A stretch of DNA of 62,862 nucleotides from Gammaproteobacteria bacterium. GTDB taxonomy: Bacteria; Pseudomonadota; Gammaproteobacteria; Steroidobacterales; Steroidobacteraceae. The stretch is taken from contig PKWJ01000008.1 of NCBI GenBank assembly GCA_003132025.1, positions 6,985 to 69,846 on the forward strand, given 5' to 3'. This document shows positions 18,237 through 28,144 of this stretch, piece after piece. Made by a program: the position numbers and the translations under genes. The notes under the pieces are model-generated. The model saw only the letters and a program-made list of their open reading frames with translations, was not told where the DNA came from and did not search any database. Positions within the stretch are counted from its first letter, which is position 1; each line of letters starts with the position of its first letter.

Positions 18237-20060
18237 CTAGTGCAGGATCGTGACCACGCCGCGGCCGCCATCGACGCGGATGCGCTGCCCGTCCTTGATG
18301 CGCGAGGTCGCGCTGCCGGTCCCCACCACCGCCGGCAGACCATATTCGCGTGCAACGATGGCCGCGTGGCTCATCGAACCTCCGAGGTCGGATACCGCTC
18401 CCAGGATTTTCTGAAATATCGGCGCCCAGCTGGGATTCGTGATCTGGCAGACGAGGATGTCGCCGGTCTGCAGGCGGCCGATATCCTCGACCGACTTGAT
18501 GACGCGCGCCGGGCCTTCGACCACTCCACTGGAGGCGGCAAAGCCGCGGATCTCGTTCGTAGCGCCGTCACCGCTGGCTTTGAGCCAGCTGTCGAGGCTC
18601 TCGCGGGTAATCCCCCAGAGCATGACGATTGCCGGATCATCGATGATGTCGGGCACCGGACCTAATGCCGGCGGGGTATCGTGCTTCGACCATTGCGCGA
18701 TGGCAGCGCGTCGCTCGGCCACGATCTTCGGCCAGCGCGACGGCCCGCGCGGCGGTGAGCCGGTCGACCAGGATGTCATGAGGTCCACGATCGCCGCCTC
18801 GAGCTCGAAGTGTGTCAGGTGAAACACATCGGATTCCTGCGGGAAGAAGCCGTGGGTGCTGAGCAGGGCACCGAATTCGCGGATCTTGTTGAAGAAAAGA
18901 TTGGTGTACCAATGTTCGCAGTAGAACTTATGTCCCTCGACGTAGGGAAACACACGGTGCGCCAGCGTGATCATCTGATCGTACGCGGCTCGTTCCTCGT
19001 CCGAACCCAGCAGCTCCCGGTAGTCGGCGATCAGCTGCTGCCGCTCGGCCTGCAGCTTCTCCACCGGCCGCTCGAGCGCCTCGCCCGCCTTGACACGCGC
19101 GATGTAATCGAAGATGCCGGTGAACGGCATTGAAAGATCATCGTTCCACGAGCGGTGGTAATGGTAGAAGCCGTCGCCGACGTTGATGTTGAACCACGGT
19201 TCGCGCGCGCTCTGCAGATCCTTGAGCCAAGCGGTGCCCTGGCTGCCCGCACCCTGCAAAGACTTGACGATCGATTCGGCAGAGCTGCCCCCTTGAAAGT
19301 GTGCATCGACTCCGAGCTCCACGGCACGCCGCGCCAGCCGTCGCAGTTCCTCGTCGGGGCGGAAGATCTCGGCCTCCATGCCGGCGACCATGCGTGCCAC
19401 GGTCTGATCGGTGATCTCGGGGAACGCCTTCTTGCAGAACGCGAAGAAGGTCATGTACGCGCCATAACCGAGCAGCAGGAACTCGAAGTGGTGATGCCAC
19501 ATTCGAAAGTAGCCCTCGAGCGTCTTGTAGTAGGTATCGATGAGATAGTGATTGGAGGCGATGCCGCGTCCGGCATGTACCTGCTCGATGGGCTCGAATT
19601 CGGGCAGCGTCGGGTGCGGCAGATCCCTCGCGTCCTGGATGAGGACCAGCATCTTCTCGCGCCACTGGCTGTAGAGGCGCTCCCAGTTGGCGTAGTAGTA
19701 GAACGCACGGTTCTGGAATTCGGTCGTGCGGCGCGCGATCTCGGCCGGATCGGTCACGGCGTTGCCGCCTATGTAGACGCGTCCGTTGATGATCCGGTAG
19801 TCGATCCCGAGCGTCGTCGGCAGGCAGTGAACGCGAGTGTTTGCCGCGCCAAGAGCACAGTACGCGGCTTCCGCGGTCACCATGTCGAACGCCGACATCG
19901 GTTCCGGGAAGTGCATGGAGTTATAGAACCAGAAGCGCTGATCGTCGCCCTCGGTGAACTGCATGTAATACGGGTACGCCGCCTGTGCCGCCTCGGTCCC
20001 GGGAAGCACCCGCAACGAGCTCGGCAGCGGAAAACCCTGCGGCTTGCCTGGACTGCTCAT
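18237..20060 (-). CDS. phosphohistidine/substrate subunit of a split PEP-synthase-like enzyme (phenylphosphate synthase large-subunit type)
   Basis: The product is 607 residues. The C-terminal mobile domain has the phosphohistidine H565 in [13 protein letters not shown], followed by [13 protein letters not shown] and [10 protein letters not shown]. The first 450 or so residues are unusually rich in Tyr, Trp, Phe and His ([33 protein letters not shown]) and resemble the large subunit of phenylphosphate synthase, not pyruvate dikinase. The PEP/pyruvate-binding C-terminal barrel of PEP synthase is absent, so pyruvate is an unlikely substrate. The protein should phosphorylate a hydroxyl or enol of an aromatic or cyclic compound. 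It is the first gene of a six-gene operon with the biotin carboxylase parts and a HAD phosphatase. Confidence 0.85.
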   Translation of the reverse strand: MSSPGKPQGFPLPSSLRVLPGTEAAQAAYPYYMQFTEGDDQRFWFYNSMHFPEPMSAFDMVTAEAAYCALGAANTRVHCLPTTLGIDYRIINGRVYIGGNAVTDPAEIARRTTEFQNRAFYYYANWERLYSQWREKMLVLIQDARDLPHPTLPEFEPIEQVHAGRGIASNHYLIDTYYKTLEGYFRMWHHHFEFLLLGYGAYMTFFAFCKKAFPEITDQTVARMVAGMEAEIFRPDEELRRLARRAVELGVDAHFQGGSSAESIVKSLQGAGSQGTAWLKDLQSAREPWFNINVGDGFYHYHRSWNDDLSMPFTGIFDYIARVKAGEALERPVEKLQAERQQLIADYRELLGSDEERAAYDQMITLAHRVFPYVEGHKFYCEHWYTNLFFNKIREFGALLSTHGFFPQESDVFHLTHFELEAAIVDLMTSWSTGSPPRGPSRWPKIVAERRAAIAQWSKHDTPPALGPVPDIIDDPAIVMLWGITRESLDSWLKASGDGATNEIRGFAASSGVVEGPARVIKSVEDIGRLQTGDILVCQITNPSWAPIFQKILGAVSDLGGSMSHAAIVAREYGLPAVVGTGSATSRIKDGQRIRVDGGRGVVTILH

Positions 20061-20329
20061 GGCATCACACCCCCCAAGCGCGGAACATCACCAATGCCGT
20101 GAGCGTACACGGCTGGCGACCGGCTGTGCACGAACGACAGCGCAATGGATTTGATCACTGCCTGGAGCGCCGGAGAGAGCTGGGAGCAGGCACGATTCGA
20201 GGCACGTTTCTGGGGTCTATCGCTCCGATTAATAGCCTTATTTTTCATTTAGTTACGCGGTCACGCGGGTCACGCTTGCGCGAGACGCGACCTGCCCCGA
20301 CACTTGATGCAGCGGGAACGGGAAATCAC

Positions 20330-20779
20330 ATGCGCAAGTACGAAAAGACTCCGGAAGCGATCTCCAAACTTTCTCCCGAGCAGTATCGCGTGACGCAAAA
20401 AAGCGGCACCGAGCGCCCAGGGACCGGCGAATATCTGCACAACAAGGAGCCGGGTATCTATGTCGACGTGGTGTCAGGCGAGCCGCTGTTCGCGTCCTCA
20501 GATAAATATGAGTCGGGTTGCGGCTGGCCAAGTTTTACCAAGCCCATCGAACCCGCCAACGTCAGCGAGTTGCGGGATATGACGCTCGGCATGCTGCGCA
20601 CCGAGGTGCGCTCGGCGAGCGGCGATAGTCACCTCGGTCATGTCTTTCCCGACGGTCCGCCAGATCGCGGCGGTTTGCGCTACTGCATCAATTCGGCTTC
20701 GCTGCGCTTCATTCACCGCAACGACATGGTGGCCGAGGGCTATGGGGCTTATCTGAATCAGGTGGAGGATAGACGATGA
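20330..20779 (+). CDS. msrB: peptide-methionine (R)-S-oxide reductase MsrB
   Basis: The product is 149 residues. The ATG at 20330 gives the standard start [20 protein letters not shown]. The catalytic cysteine is C119 in [12 protein letters not shown] and the resolving cysteine C64 lies in [19 protein letters not shown] is the other family signature. The two CxxC zinc motifs seen in many MsrB proteins are absent (residues 40-55 read [14 protein letters not shown]), so this is a zinc-less form. It repairs methionine-R-sulfoxide. The next gene, msrA, overlaps it by 4 bases. The frame is open upstream to 19985 but that part runs antisense to another gene. Confidence 0.95.
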   Translation: MRKYEKTPEAISKLSPEQYRVTQKSGTERPGTGEYLHNKEPGIYVDVVSGEPLFASSDKYESGCGWPSFTKPIEPANVSELRDMTLGMLRTEVRSASGDSHLGHVFPDGPPDRGGLRYCINSASLRFIHRNDMVAEGYGAYLNQVEDRR

Positions 20780-21312
20780 AGACTGAACGAGCGGTTCTTG
20801 CCGGTGGCTGCTTCTGGGGTGTGCAGGACCTTATCCGCCGTTATGAGGGCGTAGTGTCCACGCGCGTCGGTTATACAGGTGGCAATGTGCCCAACGCGAC
20901 CTACCGCAATCACGGTACCCATGCGGAGGCGGTCGAGATCATCTTCGACCCTGCGAAACTGACTTATCGCCAGATTCTGGAATTCTTTTTCCAGATTCAC
21001 GACCCGAGCACGCGGGATCGCCAGGGCAATGACACCGGGAAGAGTTATCGATCGGCAATCTTCTACACCAGCCCGGAACAGAAGCGGATCGCCGAAGACA
21101 CCATTGCCGACGTCGATGCTTCCGGGCTATGGCCCGGGAAGGTGGTGACCGAGGTAGCTCCGGCGGGCGACTTCTGGGAAGCCGAACCCGAGCACCAGGA
21201 CTATCTTGAACGGATCCCCAACGGCTACACCTGCCATTTCGTGCGGCCCCACTGGAAACTGCCCGCCAGAGATCACGCGGAGCCCGGCAAATTGCGAAAG
21301 GCCGGTAACTGA
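20776..21312 (+). CDS. msrA: peptide-methionine (S)-S-oxide reductase MsrA
   Basis: The product is 178 residues and starts by ATGA overlap with msrB. The catalytic cysteine is C12 in [38 protein letters not shown] and [12 protein letters not shown] are all family hallmarks. It reduces methionine-S-sulfoxide, complementing MsrB, so the pair repairs both stereoisomers. Neither protein has a clear signal peptide, so both act in the cytoplasm. The gene ends 11 bases before the convergent cyoD. Confidence 0.96.
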   Translation: MKTERAVLAGGCFWGVQDLIRRYEGVVSTRVGYTGGNVPNATYRNHGTHAEAVEIIFDPAKLTYRQILEFFFQIHDPSTRDRQGNDTGKSYRSAIFYTSPEQKRIAEDTIADVDASGLWPGKVVTEVAPAGDFWEAEPEHQDYLERIPNGYTCHFVRPHWKLPARDHAEPGKLRKAGN

Positions 21313-21323
21313 AGTCAACCTGG

Positions 21324-21692
21324 CTACCGCCGCATCTCCATAAGGGCGGATGGCGGCATCATGTTCGCATTGAGATGCGCCATGATCCACAGCGAGCCAC
21401 TGACCACGAGCGTCACGATCAGCAGTCCGAAGACGAGGGCGAGCACGTTGTTGGTGTTATCCGGCCCGGTGCTGATGTGCAGGAAGAAGACCAGATGCAC
21501 GCCCATCTGGGCGATGGCGAGCACGGCAAGTCCGGCAGGCACGCCCGGAGCCCACAGCAGATGCGTTTGCGAGACCAGGAACGACGCGCCGGTGAGTAGC
21601 AGGGCGAAGATAAGCCCCACGGTGTAGCTTGCAAAGCTGCCCAGGGGTTCGGTCTCACCCGCGTCAGGGGCCTGATCGTGTTGTTCCATCAT
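21324..21692 (-). CDS. cyoD: cytochrome o ubiquinol oxidase subunit IV
   Basis: The product is about 122 residues. It begins at 21692 by overlap with the cyoC stop (ATGA), with a second ATG one codon later. Three hydrophobic helices are visible, with the family motif LAIAQMGVHLVFFLHIS between helices 2 and 3. Subunit IV helps assemble the heme-copper site of subunit I. It is the last gene of the cyoABCD operon; no cyoE (heme O synthase) follows, since msrA converges immediately. Confidence 0.92.
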   Translation of the reverse strand: MMEQHDQAPDAGETEPLGSFASYTVGLIFALLLTGASFLVSQTHLLWAPGVPAGLAVLAIAQMGVHLVFFLHISTGPDNTNNVLALVFGLLIVTLVVSGSLWIMAHLNANMMPPSALMEMRR

Positions 21693-22333
21693 CGCGCTCC
21701 CATCAGATAGACCAAAGTCAGCAGCGCCACCCAGATGATGTCGAGCGCATGCCAGAACAAGCTGAAACACAGCAACCGGCGGCGTACAAAGTCGCGTGCG
21801 CCCTTGGTTGCGGTCTGCGCCACCATGAAGGTGAGCCAGAGCAGTCCGGCGCTGACGTGTATTCCGTGCAGACCGACCAGGCTGAAAAAGGATGACAGGA
21901 ACGCGCTGCGCGAAGGGCCCGCGCCGCGCGCGATCATGCCGACGAATTCGCTGATCTCCAGACCCAGGAAGCTGGCCCCGAGCACAAAGGTCAGCGCGCA
22001 ACTGACATAGAATTCGCGCATCCGGCGCCGCTCGATGGCCAGGATCGCCAGACCGCAGGTGTAGCTCGAGAACAGCAGGCACAGTGTCTCGACCCCGACA
22101 TGGCGCAACTGGAACAGCTCGCGGCCGGACGGTCCCCCGGCGGTCTGCCCGGACAGCACCGCGTAGGTGGCGAACAGCGCCGAGAACATGATGATGTCGC
22201 TCAGCAGGAAGATCCAGAATCCGTAAGCCACCACGATGCGCACCGGCGCGGGGCCGCCAGCGCTGCCGGACGTCATTGCCGCGGAACCTGGCGGCGATAC
22301 GGGAAAGCCGCCAGTGGCGGCGGTCGCGCTCAC
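21689..22333 (-). CDS. cyoC: cytochrome o ubiquinol oxidase subunit III
   Basis: The product is 214 residues from a GTG at 22333 that overlaps the cyoB stop (GTGA); an internal ATG about 22 codons later (22267) is an alternative start. Five membrane helices follow, with [19 protein letters not shown] at the beginning, FLGLEISEF in helix 3 and [14 protein letters not shown] in helix 4, as in CyoC. It is a structural subunit of the proton-pumping quinol oxidase in the inner membrane. Confidence 0.93.
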   Translation of the reverse strand: MSATAATGGFPVSPPGSAAMTSGSAGGPAPVRIVVAYGFWIFLLSDIIMFSALFATYAVLSGQTAGGPSGRELFQLRHVGVETLCLLFSSYTCGLAILAIERRRMREFYVSCALTFVLGASFLGLEISEFVGMIARGAGPSRSAFLSSFFSLVGLHGIHVSAGLLWLTFMVAQTATKGARDFVRRRLLCFSLFWHALDIIWVALLTLVYLMGAR

Positions 22334-24300
22334 GCGCCGTCCTCCCGGCGCAAGCGTACTCGTTCCGCCTCGGCCAGCTGCGCGCCCGAAATCTCCACTT
22401 CGCCGCGCTCCATCCATCCAAAGGTGAGCAGCGTCAGTAGGGCGCAGGCCACGCCGAGAATCGCCATCCACCAGATATGCCAGATCATGGCGAAGCCGGT
22501 GACGACGGCGAGGAAAGCGGTGACGAATCCGTTGGGGCTGTTCCTGGGCATCTCGATCGACTGGTACTGATCGGGCGGCTTCACCGGGCCGTGCTGCTTC
22601 ATGGCCCAGAACGCATCCAGCGACTCCACCTCGGGCAGCACGGCAAAGTTGTAGGCCGGCGGCGGGGAGGCGGTCGACCATTCCAGCGTCCTGCCGTTCC
22701 ACGGATCCCCGGTCAGATCGCGTCGGCGATCGCGCGTACGGATGCTGACCACGAGCTGCGCGATCGTGGCGACGATACCGCCAAAGATGACGACCGCACC
22801 TACCTCTGCAACGATCAAATACGGCTGCCAGCTCAAGTCGGCGTAGTGCTGCATGCGCCGTGTCATGCCAAGCAGCCCCAGGACATAGAGCGGCATGAAC
22901 GCGAGATAGAAGCCGATCAGCCAGCACCAGAAGCTCACGGCGCCGAGCCGCCTGTCGAGTGTGAAGCCGAAGGCTTTCGGGAACCAGTAGTAATAGCCGG
23001 CCATGGCGCCAAAGAGCACGGCGCCGATGATTACATTGTGGAAGTGCGCGACGAGAAATAGGCTGTTGTGCAGCACGAAGTCTGCGGGCGGCACGGCCAG
23101 CAGCACGCCGGTGAGCCCTCCGACAACAAACGTGATCATGAAGCCGATGGCCCAGAGCAGCGGCACCTCGAAGCGCAGGCGGCCGCGATAAAGAGTGAAC
23201 AGCCAGTTGAACAGCTTCACCCCCGTGGGAATGGCGATGATCATCGACATGATGCCGAACACCGCGTTGACATCCGCGCCCGCCCCCATGGTGAAGAAGT
23301 GATGCAGCCAGACCATGAAGGACAGTACGCAGATCGCAAGCGTGGCCAACACCATGGAGCGATAGCCGAACAGCTGCTTGCCGGAAAAGGTGGCGATGAC
23401 CTCGGAGAAAATGCCAAATGCCGGCAGCACCAGGATGTAGACCTCCGGGTGGCCCCAGGCCCAGATCAGATTGATGTACATCATGAAATTGCCGCCGCCG
23501 TCATTGGTGAAAAAGTGCATCCCGACATAGCGGTCCAGCAGCAGCATGCCGAAGGTGGCGGTCAGGATTGGGAAGGCGGCCACGATCAGCATGCTGGAGG
23601 CGAGCGATGTCCAGCAGAACACCGGCATGCGCATGTAGGTCATTCCCGGCGCGCGCAGCTTGAGTATCGTCGTCACCATGTTGATGCCGGCGAGAAGCGC
23701 ACCGATGCCTGAGATCTGCAGTGCCCACAGGTAGTAGTCCACGCCCACGCCGGGCGAGAATTGCAGTTCCGACAGCGGCGGATAGGCGAGCCAGCCGGTG
23801 CGAGCGAATTCACCGACCACCAGCGAGATATTCACCAGCAGCGCGCCCGCGGCGGTGAGCCAGAAGCTGGTCGCGTTGAGGACCGGGAACGCCACGTCGC
23901 GCACCCCTAGCTGCAGCGGCACGACGAAATTCATCAGCCCCACCATGAAGGGCATTGCCATGAAGAAGATCATGATGGTCCCGTGGGCGGAGAAGATCTG
24001 GTCGTAGTGCTCGGGCGGCAGATACCCCTGGGCGTTTCCGGCGGCGATAACAAGCTGCGTACGCATCATGATGGCGTCGATAAAGCCGCGCAGCAGCAGC
24101 ACCAGGGCCAGCAGAACATACATGACACCGATGCGCTTGTGGTCGACGCTCGTCAGCCATTCGCGCCACAGGTAGGGCCACCAGCCCTTCCAGGTGATCA
24201 AGCCTGAAACGCCGAGCATGACCGCGACGATGAACATCGATGCCGCCATCGGTATCGGCTGGTTGAACGGAACGGCGTCCCAGCTGAGCTTGCCCAGCAT
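22330..24300 (-). CDS. cyoB: cytochrome o ubiquinol oxidase subunit I (heme-copper oxidase)
   Basis: The product is 656 residues, the normal CyoB size. It carries the heme and copper ligands of the family: the N-terminal low-spin heme histidine in [25 protein letters not shown] (CuB His and the cross-linked Tyr), WLHHFFTMG (the CuB His pair) and [10 protein letters not shown] (heme His pair). It reduces O2 to water with electrons from ubiquinol and pumps protons. The start codon follows the cyoA stop directly. Confidence 0.96.
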   Translation of the reverse strand: MLGKLSWDAVPFNQPIPMAASMFIVAVMLGVSGLITWKGWWPYLWREWLTSVDHKRIGVMYVLLALVLLLRGFIDAIMMRTQLVIAAGNAQGYLPPEHYDQIFSAHGTIMIFFMAMPFMVGLMNFVVPLQLGVRDVAFPVLNATSFWLTAAGALLVNISLVVGEFARTGWLAYPPLSELQFSPGVGVDYYLWALQISGIGALLAGINMVTTILKLRAPGMTYMRMPVFCWTSLASSMLIVAAFPILTATFGMLLLDRYVGMHFFTNDGGGNFMMYINLIWAWGHPEVYILVLPAFGIFSEVIATFSGKQLFGYRSMVLATLAICVLSFMVWLHHFFTMGAGADVNAVFGIMSMIIAIPTGVKLFNWLFTLYRGRLRFEVPLLWAIGFMITFVVGGLTGVLLAVPPADFVLHNSLFLVAHFHNVIIGAVLFGAMAGYYYWFPKAFGFTLDRRLGAVSFWCWLIGFYLAFMPLYVLGLLGMTRRMQHYADLSWQPYLIVAEVGAVVIFGGIVATIAQLVVSIRTRDRRRDLTGDPWNGRTLEWSTASPPPAYNFAVLPEVESLDAFWAMKQHGPVKPPDQYQSIEMPRNSPNGFVTAFLAVVTGFAMIWHIWWMAILGVACALLTLLTFGWMERGEVEISGAQLAEAERVRLRREDGA

Positions 24301-25134
24301 CTAGTGCTCCGTCGGGGTCACGATGCGTTCGAACAGGTTCGGATCGACGCTGCCGTAGGTGCGCGCTTGCGCGTTGCCCTCGGGGCGTGCCAGCTGCGAG
24401 TAGGCGTCGGCGTTCAGCGCCGGCCCGGCCTCGCGCGTGCGCGCGAGCCAGCTGTCATAGTCGGCAGCCGGCACGGCGTGCACCAGGAAGCGCATATCTG
24501 AAAAGCCATCGCCGCTGAAATTCGCAGACAGCCCCGGGTAGTCGCCGGGGCGCCCGGCCAGCAGGTTCAACCGTGTCGCCATGCCGGGCATGGTGTAGAT
24601 CTGACTTCCCAGCTGGGGCACGAAGAAGGAGTTCATCACGGTTGCCGAGGTCAGTACGAATTCCACCGGTACCCCGGTGGGAATCACCAGCTCATTGACC
24701 GCCGCTACTCCCTGGTCCGGATAGATGAACAGCCATTTCCAATCCAGCGACACGACTTCGATTCGGATCGACCTGGCATCGGACTGGAGCTTGCGGGCCG
24801 GATCGAGTTGATGGGACCCGATCCAGCCGACGGCGGCGAGGAGAATGACCACCATGGCGGGGATGGCCCAGGTCACAAGCTCGATATGACCGGAATAAGA
24901 CCAATCCGGTTGGTACGCCGCCCGCGTGTTGGAAGCGCGATACCACCAGGCAAAGGCAAGCGTGAGCACGATCACCGGCAGCACCACCACCAGCATGATG
25001 GCCGTGGCATTGAGCAGGATCAGCCGTTCCGCCGCCGCGATCGGACCCTGCGGGTCGAGCACGCCTTGCCCGCGGCACGGGGCGACCAGGCATGTCGCAG
25101 CGAGTGCCGAGGAGACCAGGGAGAACGACCGCAT
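24301..25134 (-). CDS. cyoA: cytochrome o ubiquinol oxidase subunit II
   Basis: The product is 277 residues. It has an N-terminal signal sequence and two membrane helices (about 40-62 and 85-107), then the periplasmic cupredoxin domain with SLDWKWLFIYPDQGVA and MNSFFVPQLGSQIYTMPGM. The CuA ligands of cytochrome c oxidases are missing, as expected for a quinol oxidase. CyoA is usually a lipoprotein. Here the candidate lipobox is VAPC, with a proline before the cysteine, so lipidation is uncertain. The first gene of cyoABCD, it lies 18 bases downstream of the aldehyde dehydrogenase gene. Confidence 0.94.
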   Translation of the reverse strand: MRSFSLVSSALAATCLVAPCRGQGVLDPQGPIAAAERLILLNATAIMLVVVLPVIVLTLAFAWWYRASNTRAAYQPDWSYSGHIELVTWAIPAMVVILLAAVGWIGSHQLDPARKLQSDARSIRIEVVSLDWKWLFIYPDQGVAAVNELVIPTGVPVEFVLTSATVMNSFFVPQLGSQIYTMPGMATRLNLLAGRPGDYPGLSANFSGDGFSDMRFLVHAVPAADYDSWLARTREAGPALNADAYSQLARPEGNAQARTYGSVDPNLFERIVTPTEH

Positions 25135-25152
25135 GGCGCTTTTTGCTGCCTG

Positions 25153-26634
25153 CTAGTGCGCCATGGCGGCCAGCGCGGCCGCATCCAGATGGGCGATGGA
25201 GCGGGTATCCTGGAAGGCGCGGATGCCTTCAATTCCCTGCTCGCGGCCAATACCCGAGGCCTTCATGCCGCCGAAGGGCGCGCGCAGGTCGAGGCGGGTG
25301 GCGCCGTGGTCGTTGACCCAGACATATCCGCAGACCAACTGGCCCGCGACGCGATTGGCCGTGTCGGCATCGGTCGTCCAGACCGAACCGCTCAGACCGG
25401 CCCAGTTATCGTTCGCCATACGTACGGCGTCCTCTTCGGTCTCGAATGGGATCACCGGAATCACTGGGCCGAACTGCTCTTCGCTCACCACGCGCAGATT
25501 GAGATTCGGATTGACGACGATGGCCGGGCGCACGAAGTTGCCGCCCTTCATGTCGCCACCCGGTAGTTCGCCGAATTCCAGCACCTTGCAGCCTGCGTCC
25601 CTGGCTTCCTTGATGAGGCCGTCGACGAAGGCTTTTTGCGTTGGCGAATGCAGCGGACCCATCGTCGTGCCCTTGTCCAGGCCATAACCGAGTTTGACCT
25701 TCTGCAGGCGAGCGGAAAGGCCCTTGACCACTTCATCGACACGCGACGTGTGCACGAACAGGCGCTTGGCGTTCATGCAGATCTGGCCGGTGGTGTCGTA
25801 GATGGCGGCGAACAAGCGGTCCAGGTGCACGTCGTCGAGGATCGCGTCTTTCAGGACGATGGCTGCATCGTTGCCGCCGAGTTCAAGCGTGACGCGTGTG
25901 AGGCTCTGCGAGGCCAGTTCCATCACCTTCTTGCCGCTGTTGACCGAGCCCGTGAAACAGACTTTCGCCACGTCGGGGTTGCGGATCAGCGCGCTCATGT
26001 TGGCATCCGCACCCGTCACGACGTTGAGCACGCCGGGCGGCAGCTGTTTGGCAATGCGCTGCACGATGCGGGTCGTGGCTAAAGGAGCCGTCAGGGGCGG
26101 CTTCACGATGACGGCATTGCCGGCCAGCAGCGCATGCGGCAGCGCAGCGCCGAGGATGGCGACCGGCCAGTTGAACGGCACGATGATGGTGACCACGCCC
26201 AGCGGCTGGTAGGCCACCGTGGTTGCCACCGGGATGGCACCGGGAATCGGGGGCAACACTTTCGACGCGTTGACTTCGTCGGCGTGGTTCAGCGCCAGCT
26301 TCCAGCGCAGCTCGAGCACCAGCGAATCGATCCAGGCTTCAAAGCGGATCTTGCCGTTCTCCTGCGACAGGATCGCCGCATCGTCATCGCGGTTCTCGGC
26401 AATGCCGCCGAGTGCCGCCAGCATCCGCTCGGCACGCTGCTGCGGTGACAGGGCGGCCCAGGATGGGTACGCGGCCTTCGCGCTGGCGACGGCATCACTG
26501 ACATCCTGCGTCGTAGCCGCGGCGCAAAAGCCGACGACTACGCCCGGCTTGGCGGGATCGGCAATCGCTATCTTGTCCGCGGTCTGCCGTTCCTTGCCCC
26601 CGATGTACAGAGGAGTGGTCACTGGTTGTGACAT
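25153..26634 (-). CDS. NAD(P)+-dependent aldehyde dehydrogenase
   Basis: The product is 493 residues, a full-length ALDH. The catalytic cysteine is C286 in TGQICMNAKR and the general base is E251 in LELGGND; the oxyanion asparagine lies in PFNWP and the cofactor loop in CFTGS. It oxidises an unknown aldehyde to the acid in the cytoplasm. A strong AGGAGGT lies before the start. It precedes cyoA by only 18 bases, so the oxidase operon may be transcribed from the ALDH promoter; that link is inference. Confidence 0.9.
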   Translation of the reverse strand: MSQPVTTPLYIGGKERQTADKIAIADPAKPGVVVGFCAAATTQDVSDAVASAKAAYPSWAALSPQQRAERMLAALGGIAENRDDDAAILSQENGKIRFEAWIDSLVLELRWKLALNHADEVNASKVLPPIPGAIPVATTVAYQPLGVVTIIVPFNWPVAILGAALPHALLAGNAVIVKPPLTAPLATTRIVQRIAKQLPPGVLNVVTGADANMSALIRNPDVAKVCFTGSVNSGKKVMELASQSLTRVTLELGGNDAAIVLKDAILDDVHLDRLFAAIYDTTGQICMNAKRLFVHTSRVDEVVKGLSARLQKVKLGYGLDKGTTMGPLHSPTQKAFVDGLIKEARDAGCKVLEFGELPGGDMKGGNFVRPAIVVNPNLNLRVVSEEQFGPVIPVIPFETEEDAVRMANDNWAGLSGSVWTTDADTANRVAGQLVCGYVWVNDHGATRLDLRAPFGGMKASGIGREQGIEGIRAFQDTRSIAHLDAAALAAMAH

Positions 26635-26801
26635 TGTTTGCTACCTCCTTTTATTTGCGTCTGCGATATCTGCAATCGTGGCAGGTTAACCGCTTCGGAA
26701 TCGAATTGGCGAACGGGCGATGAGTCGCCTGCGCTAAGCGGCGCATTAAAGCTTGAACAGATACCAGGAACTTATTGATTTATATGTATTCATATTGGCG
26801 G

Positions 26802-28031
26802 CTACGTTACGGCGAGCTTAAGCGTGCGCTCACCGCGGTTCGAGGTTCGCATCACGGCCGCGCCGTATATGAGGGCGCCCAGGATGGGTGCGGCAAAATC
26901 GACGTACAGGAAGGCGTTCACACCGTGGTGTGTGCGCGCCCAGCCTTCGATCACGGCCAGATACGCGGTCGGCATATTCGCCAGACATGCGAATACGTTG
27001 TACTTGGTCGCCGCCGCGCCGCCGCCGATGGCCTCGAGGGTCACGGCCGAAAAGCCCGCGTAGCACACGCCGGTGATGAAATTGTAGAGCAGCACGAACA
27101 GGATGTAGTTGGCCTGATCGTGAGGGGCCAGCGCCATCGCCAGCGCGCACAATCCGAGCAGCAGGCCGTAAGCGACGTAGGCCAGCTTGCGATTGATCAA
27201 ATCGCTGAGGTAGCCACCGGCCAGGCATCCCAGCAGCGAGATGAGGCCACTGAGTGTGCCGGTGACCAGCTCCACGGTCGTGGCCGAGGTTTGCCAATCG
27301 TCGGGGATCACGGAGAACAGCGCTGCGGCCCCCGACGAGCCGATCGGCAGGAACAGCACCAGTAGCGCCAGGTAGCCCCGGGCCGAGCGCGCCACGCTCC
27401 AGAGATCGCGCAGCACCTCGAGGGTCCCAGCGGCGATGCCGGCACCACGCCGCTCTCGAGGCGACTCGCTGATCAGGGTGAGGCCGAGGCAACACAGCAA
27501 AAAGCACGCACCCAGCACAGCGCCCGTGATCCACGCGTGCCCCACGTGCGTCGCGAGCCACAGCGCCGCACCGCCTCCGAAGCCGCCGCCGGCGAAGCTG
27601 CCAGCCTGCAGCCATCCGCCTGCGCGCCCCTGCTGAGCGGGCGGAGTCGAATGGGCAATCAGCGCCTCCACCGCCATGCCGAGCAACGTGCTCGCAAGGC
27701 TGGCCATGACGGCGGCCACCGTGAGGGCGGTGAGGTTGACCGGGGGCGCGCTGCACACCGCCATTCCCAAGGCTCCGAGGGCGCTCAGGATCGCACCGAT
27801 CACATACCAGCGCTTGGAGCTCAGTGTCATGTCGACGACCGGCGCCCAGAGGAACTTCCAGGTCTGCGGCATGAAGTAGAGCGCGATCAGAACTCCGATA
27901 CTCTCTGCCGACACTCCAGCCTGTGCGAGTTGATACGCGATCGCGACGGTAAGATAGCCATTGACGGCGCCGAACGGCAGGTACAGGCCTGCATAGACGC
28001 TCGGATGAACGGTGGCGGCTTTCGCTGGCAT
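26802..28031 (-). CDS. MFS transporter, AmpG/PAT-like
   Basis: The product is 409 residues with about 12 hydrophobic segments. The N-terminal SIGVLIALYFMPQTWKFLWA and the loop SSKRWYVIGAI are like AmpG/PAT-type transporters, which take up muropeptides or related solutes. Substrate cannot be read from the sequence. It is divergent from the GH39-like glycosidase gene, 113 bases away, so the pair may serve uptake and cleavage of one glycoside. Confidence 0.8.
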   Translation of the reverse strand: MPAKAATVHPSVYAGLYLPFGAVNGYLTVAIAYQLAQAGVSAESIGVLIALYFMPQTWKFLWAPVVDMTLSSKRWYVIGAILSALGALGMAVCSAPPVNLTALTVAAVMASLASTLLGMAVEALIAHSTPPAQQGRAGGWLQAGSFAGGGFGGGAALWLATHVGHAWITGAVLGACFLLCCLGLTLISESPRERRGAGIAAGTLEVLRDLWSVARSARGYLALLVLFLPIGSSGAAALFSVIPDDWQTSATTVELVTGTLSGLISLLGCLAGGYLSDLINRKLAYVAYGLLLGLCALAMALAPHDQANYILFVLLYNFITGVCYAGFSAVTLEAIGGGAAATKYNVFACLANMPTAYLAVIEGWARTHHGVNAFLYVDFAAPILGALIYGAAVMRTSNRGERTLKLAVT

Positions 28032-28144
28032 TTATCGCAAGTCTAGCAGCGAGTGCCCGTGGTGCCGGCAGGCGGCTCGCGGTCGGTCTGATCGGTCGAG
28101 CTTGTAGCTCGTACAATATTACGATTCCTGGAGGGCTTCGATCT

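Noticed and set aside
17182-20060. Reading the split genes as an ordinary PEP synthase (pyruvate, water dikinase)
   Set aside because: The PEP/pyruvate-binding C-terminal barrel is missing from both chains and the large N-terminal aromatic-rich part matches phenylphosphate synthase instead.
20061-20329. Upstream extension of msrB into the gap and the neighbouring gene
   Set aside because: The frame is open but lacks family sequence before the ATG at 20330 and runs antisense to the 607-residue kinase gene.
21000-21400. Terminator between msrA and cyoD
   Set aside because: Only 11 bases separate the stops and I found no hairpin with a T-run there.
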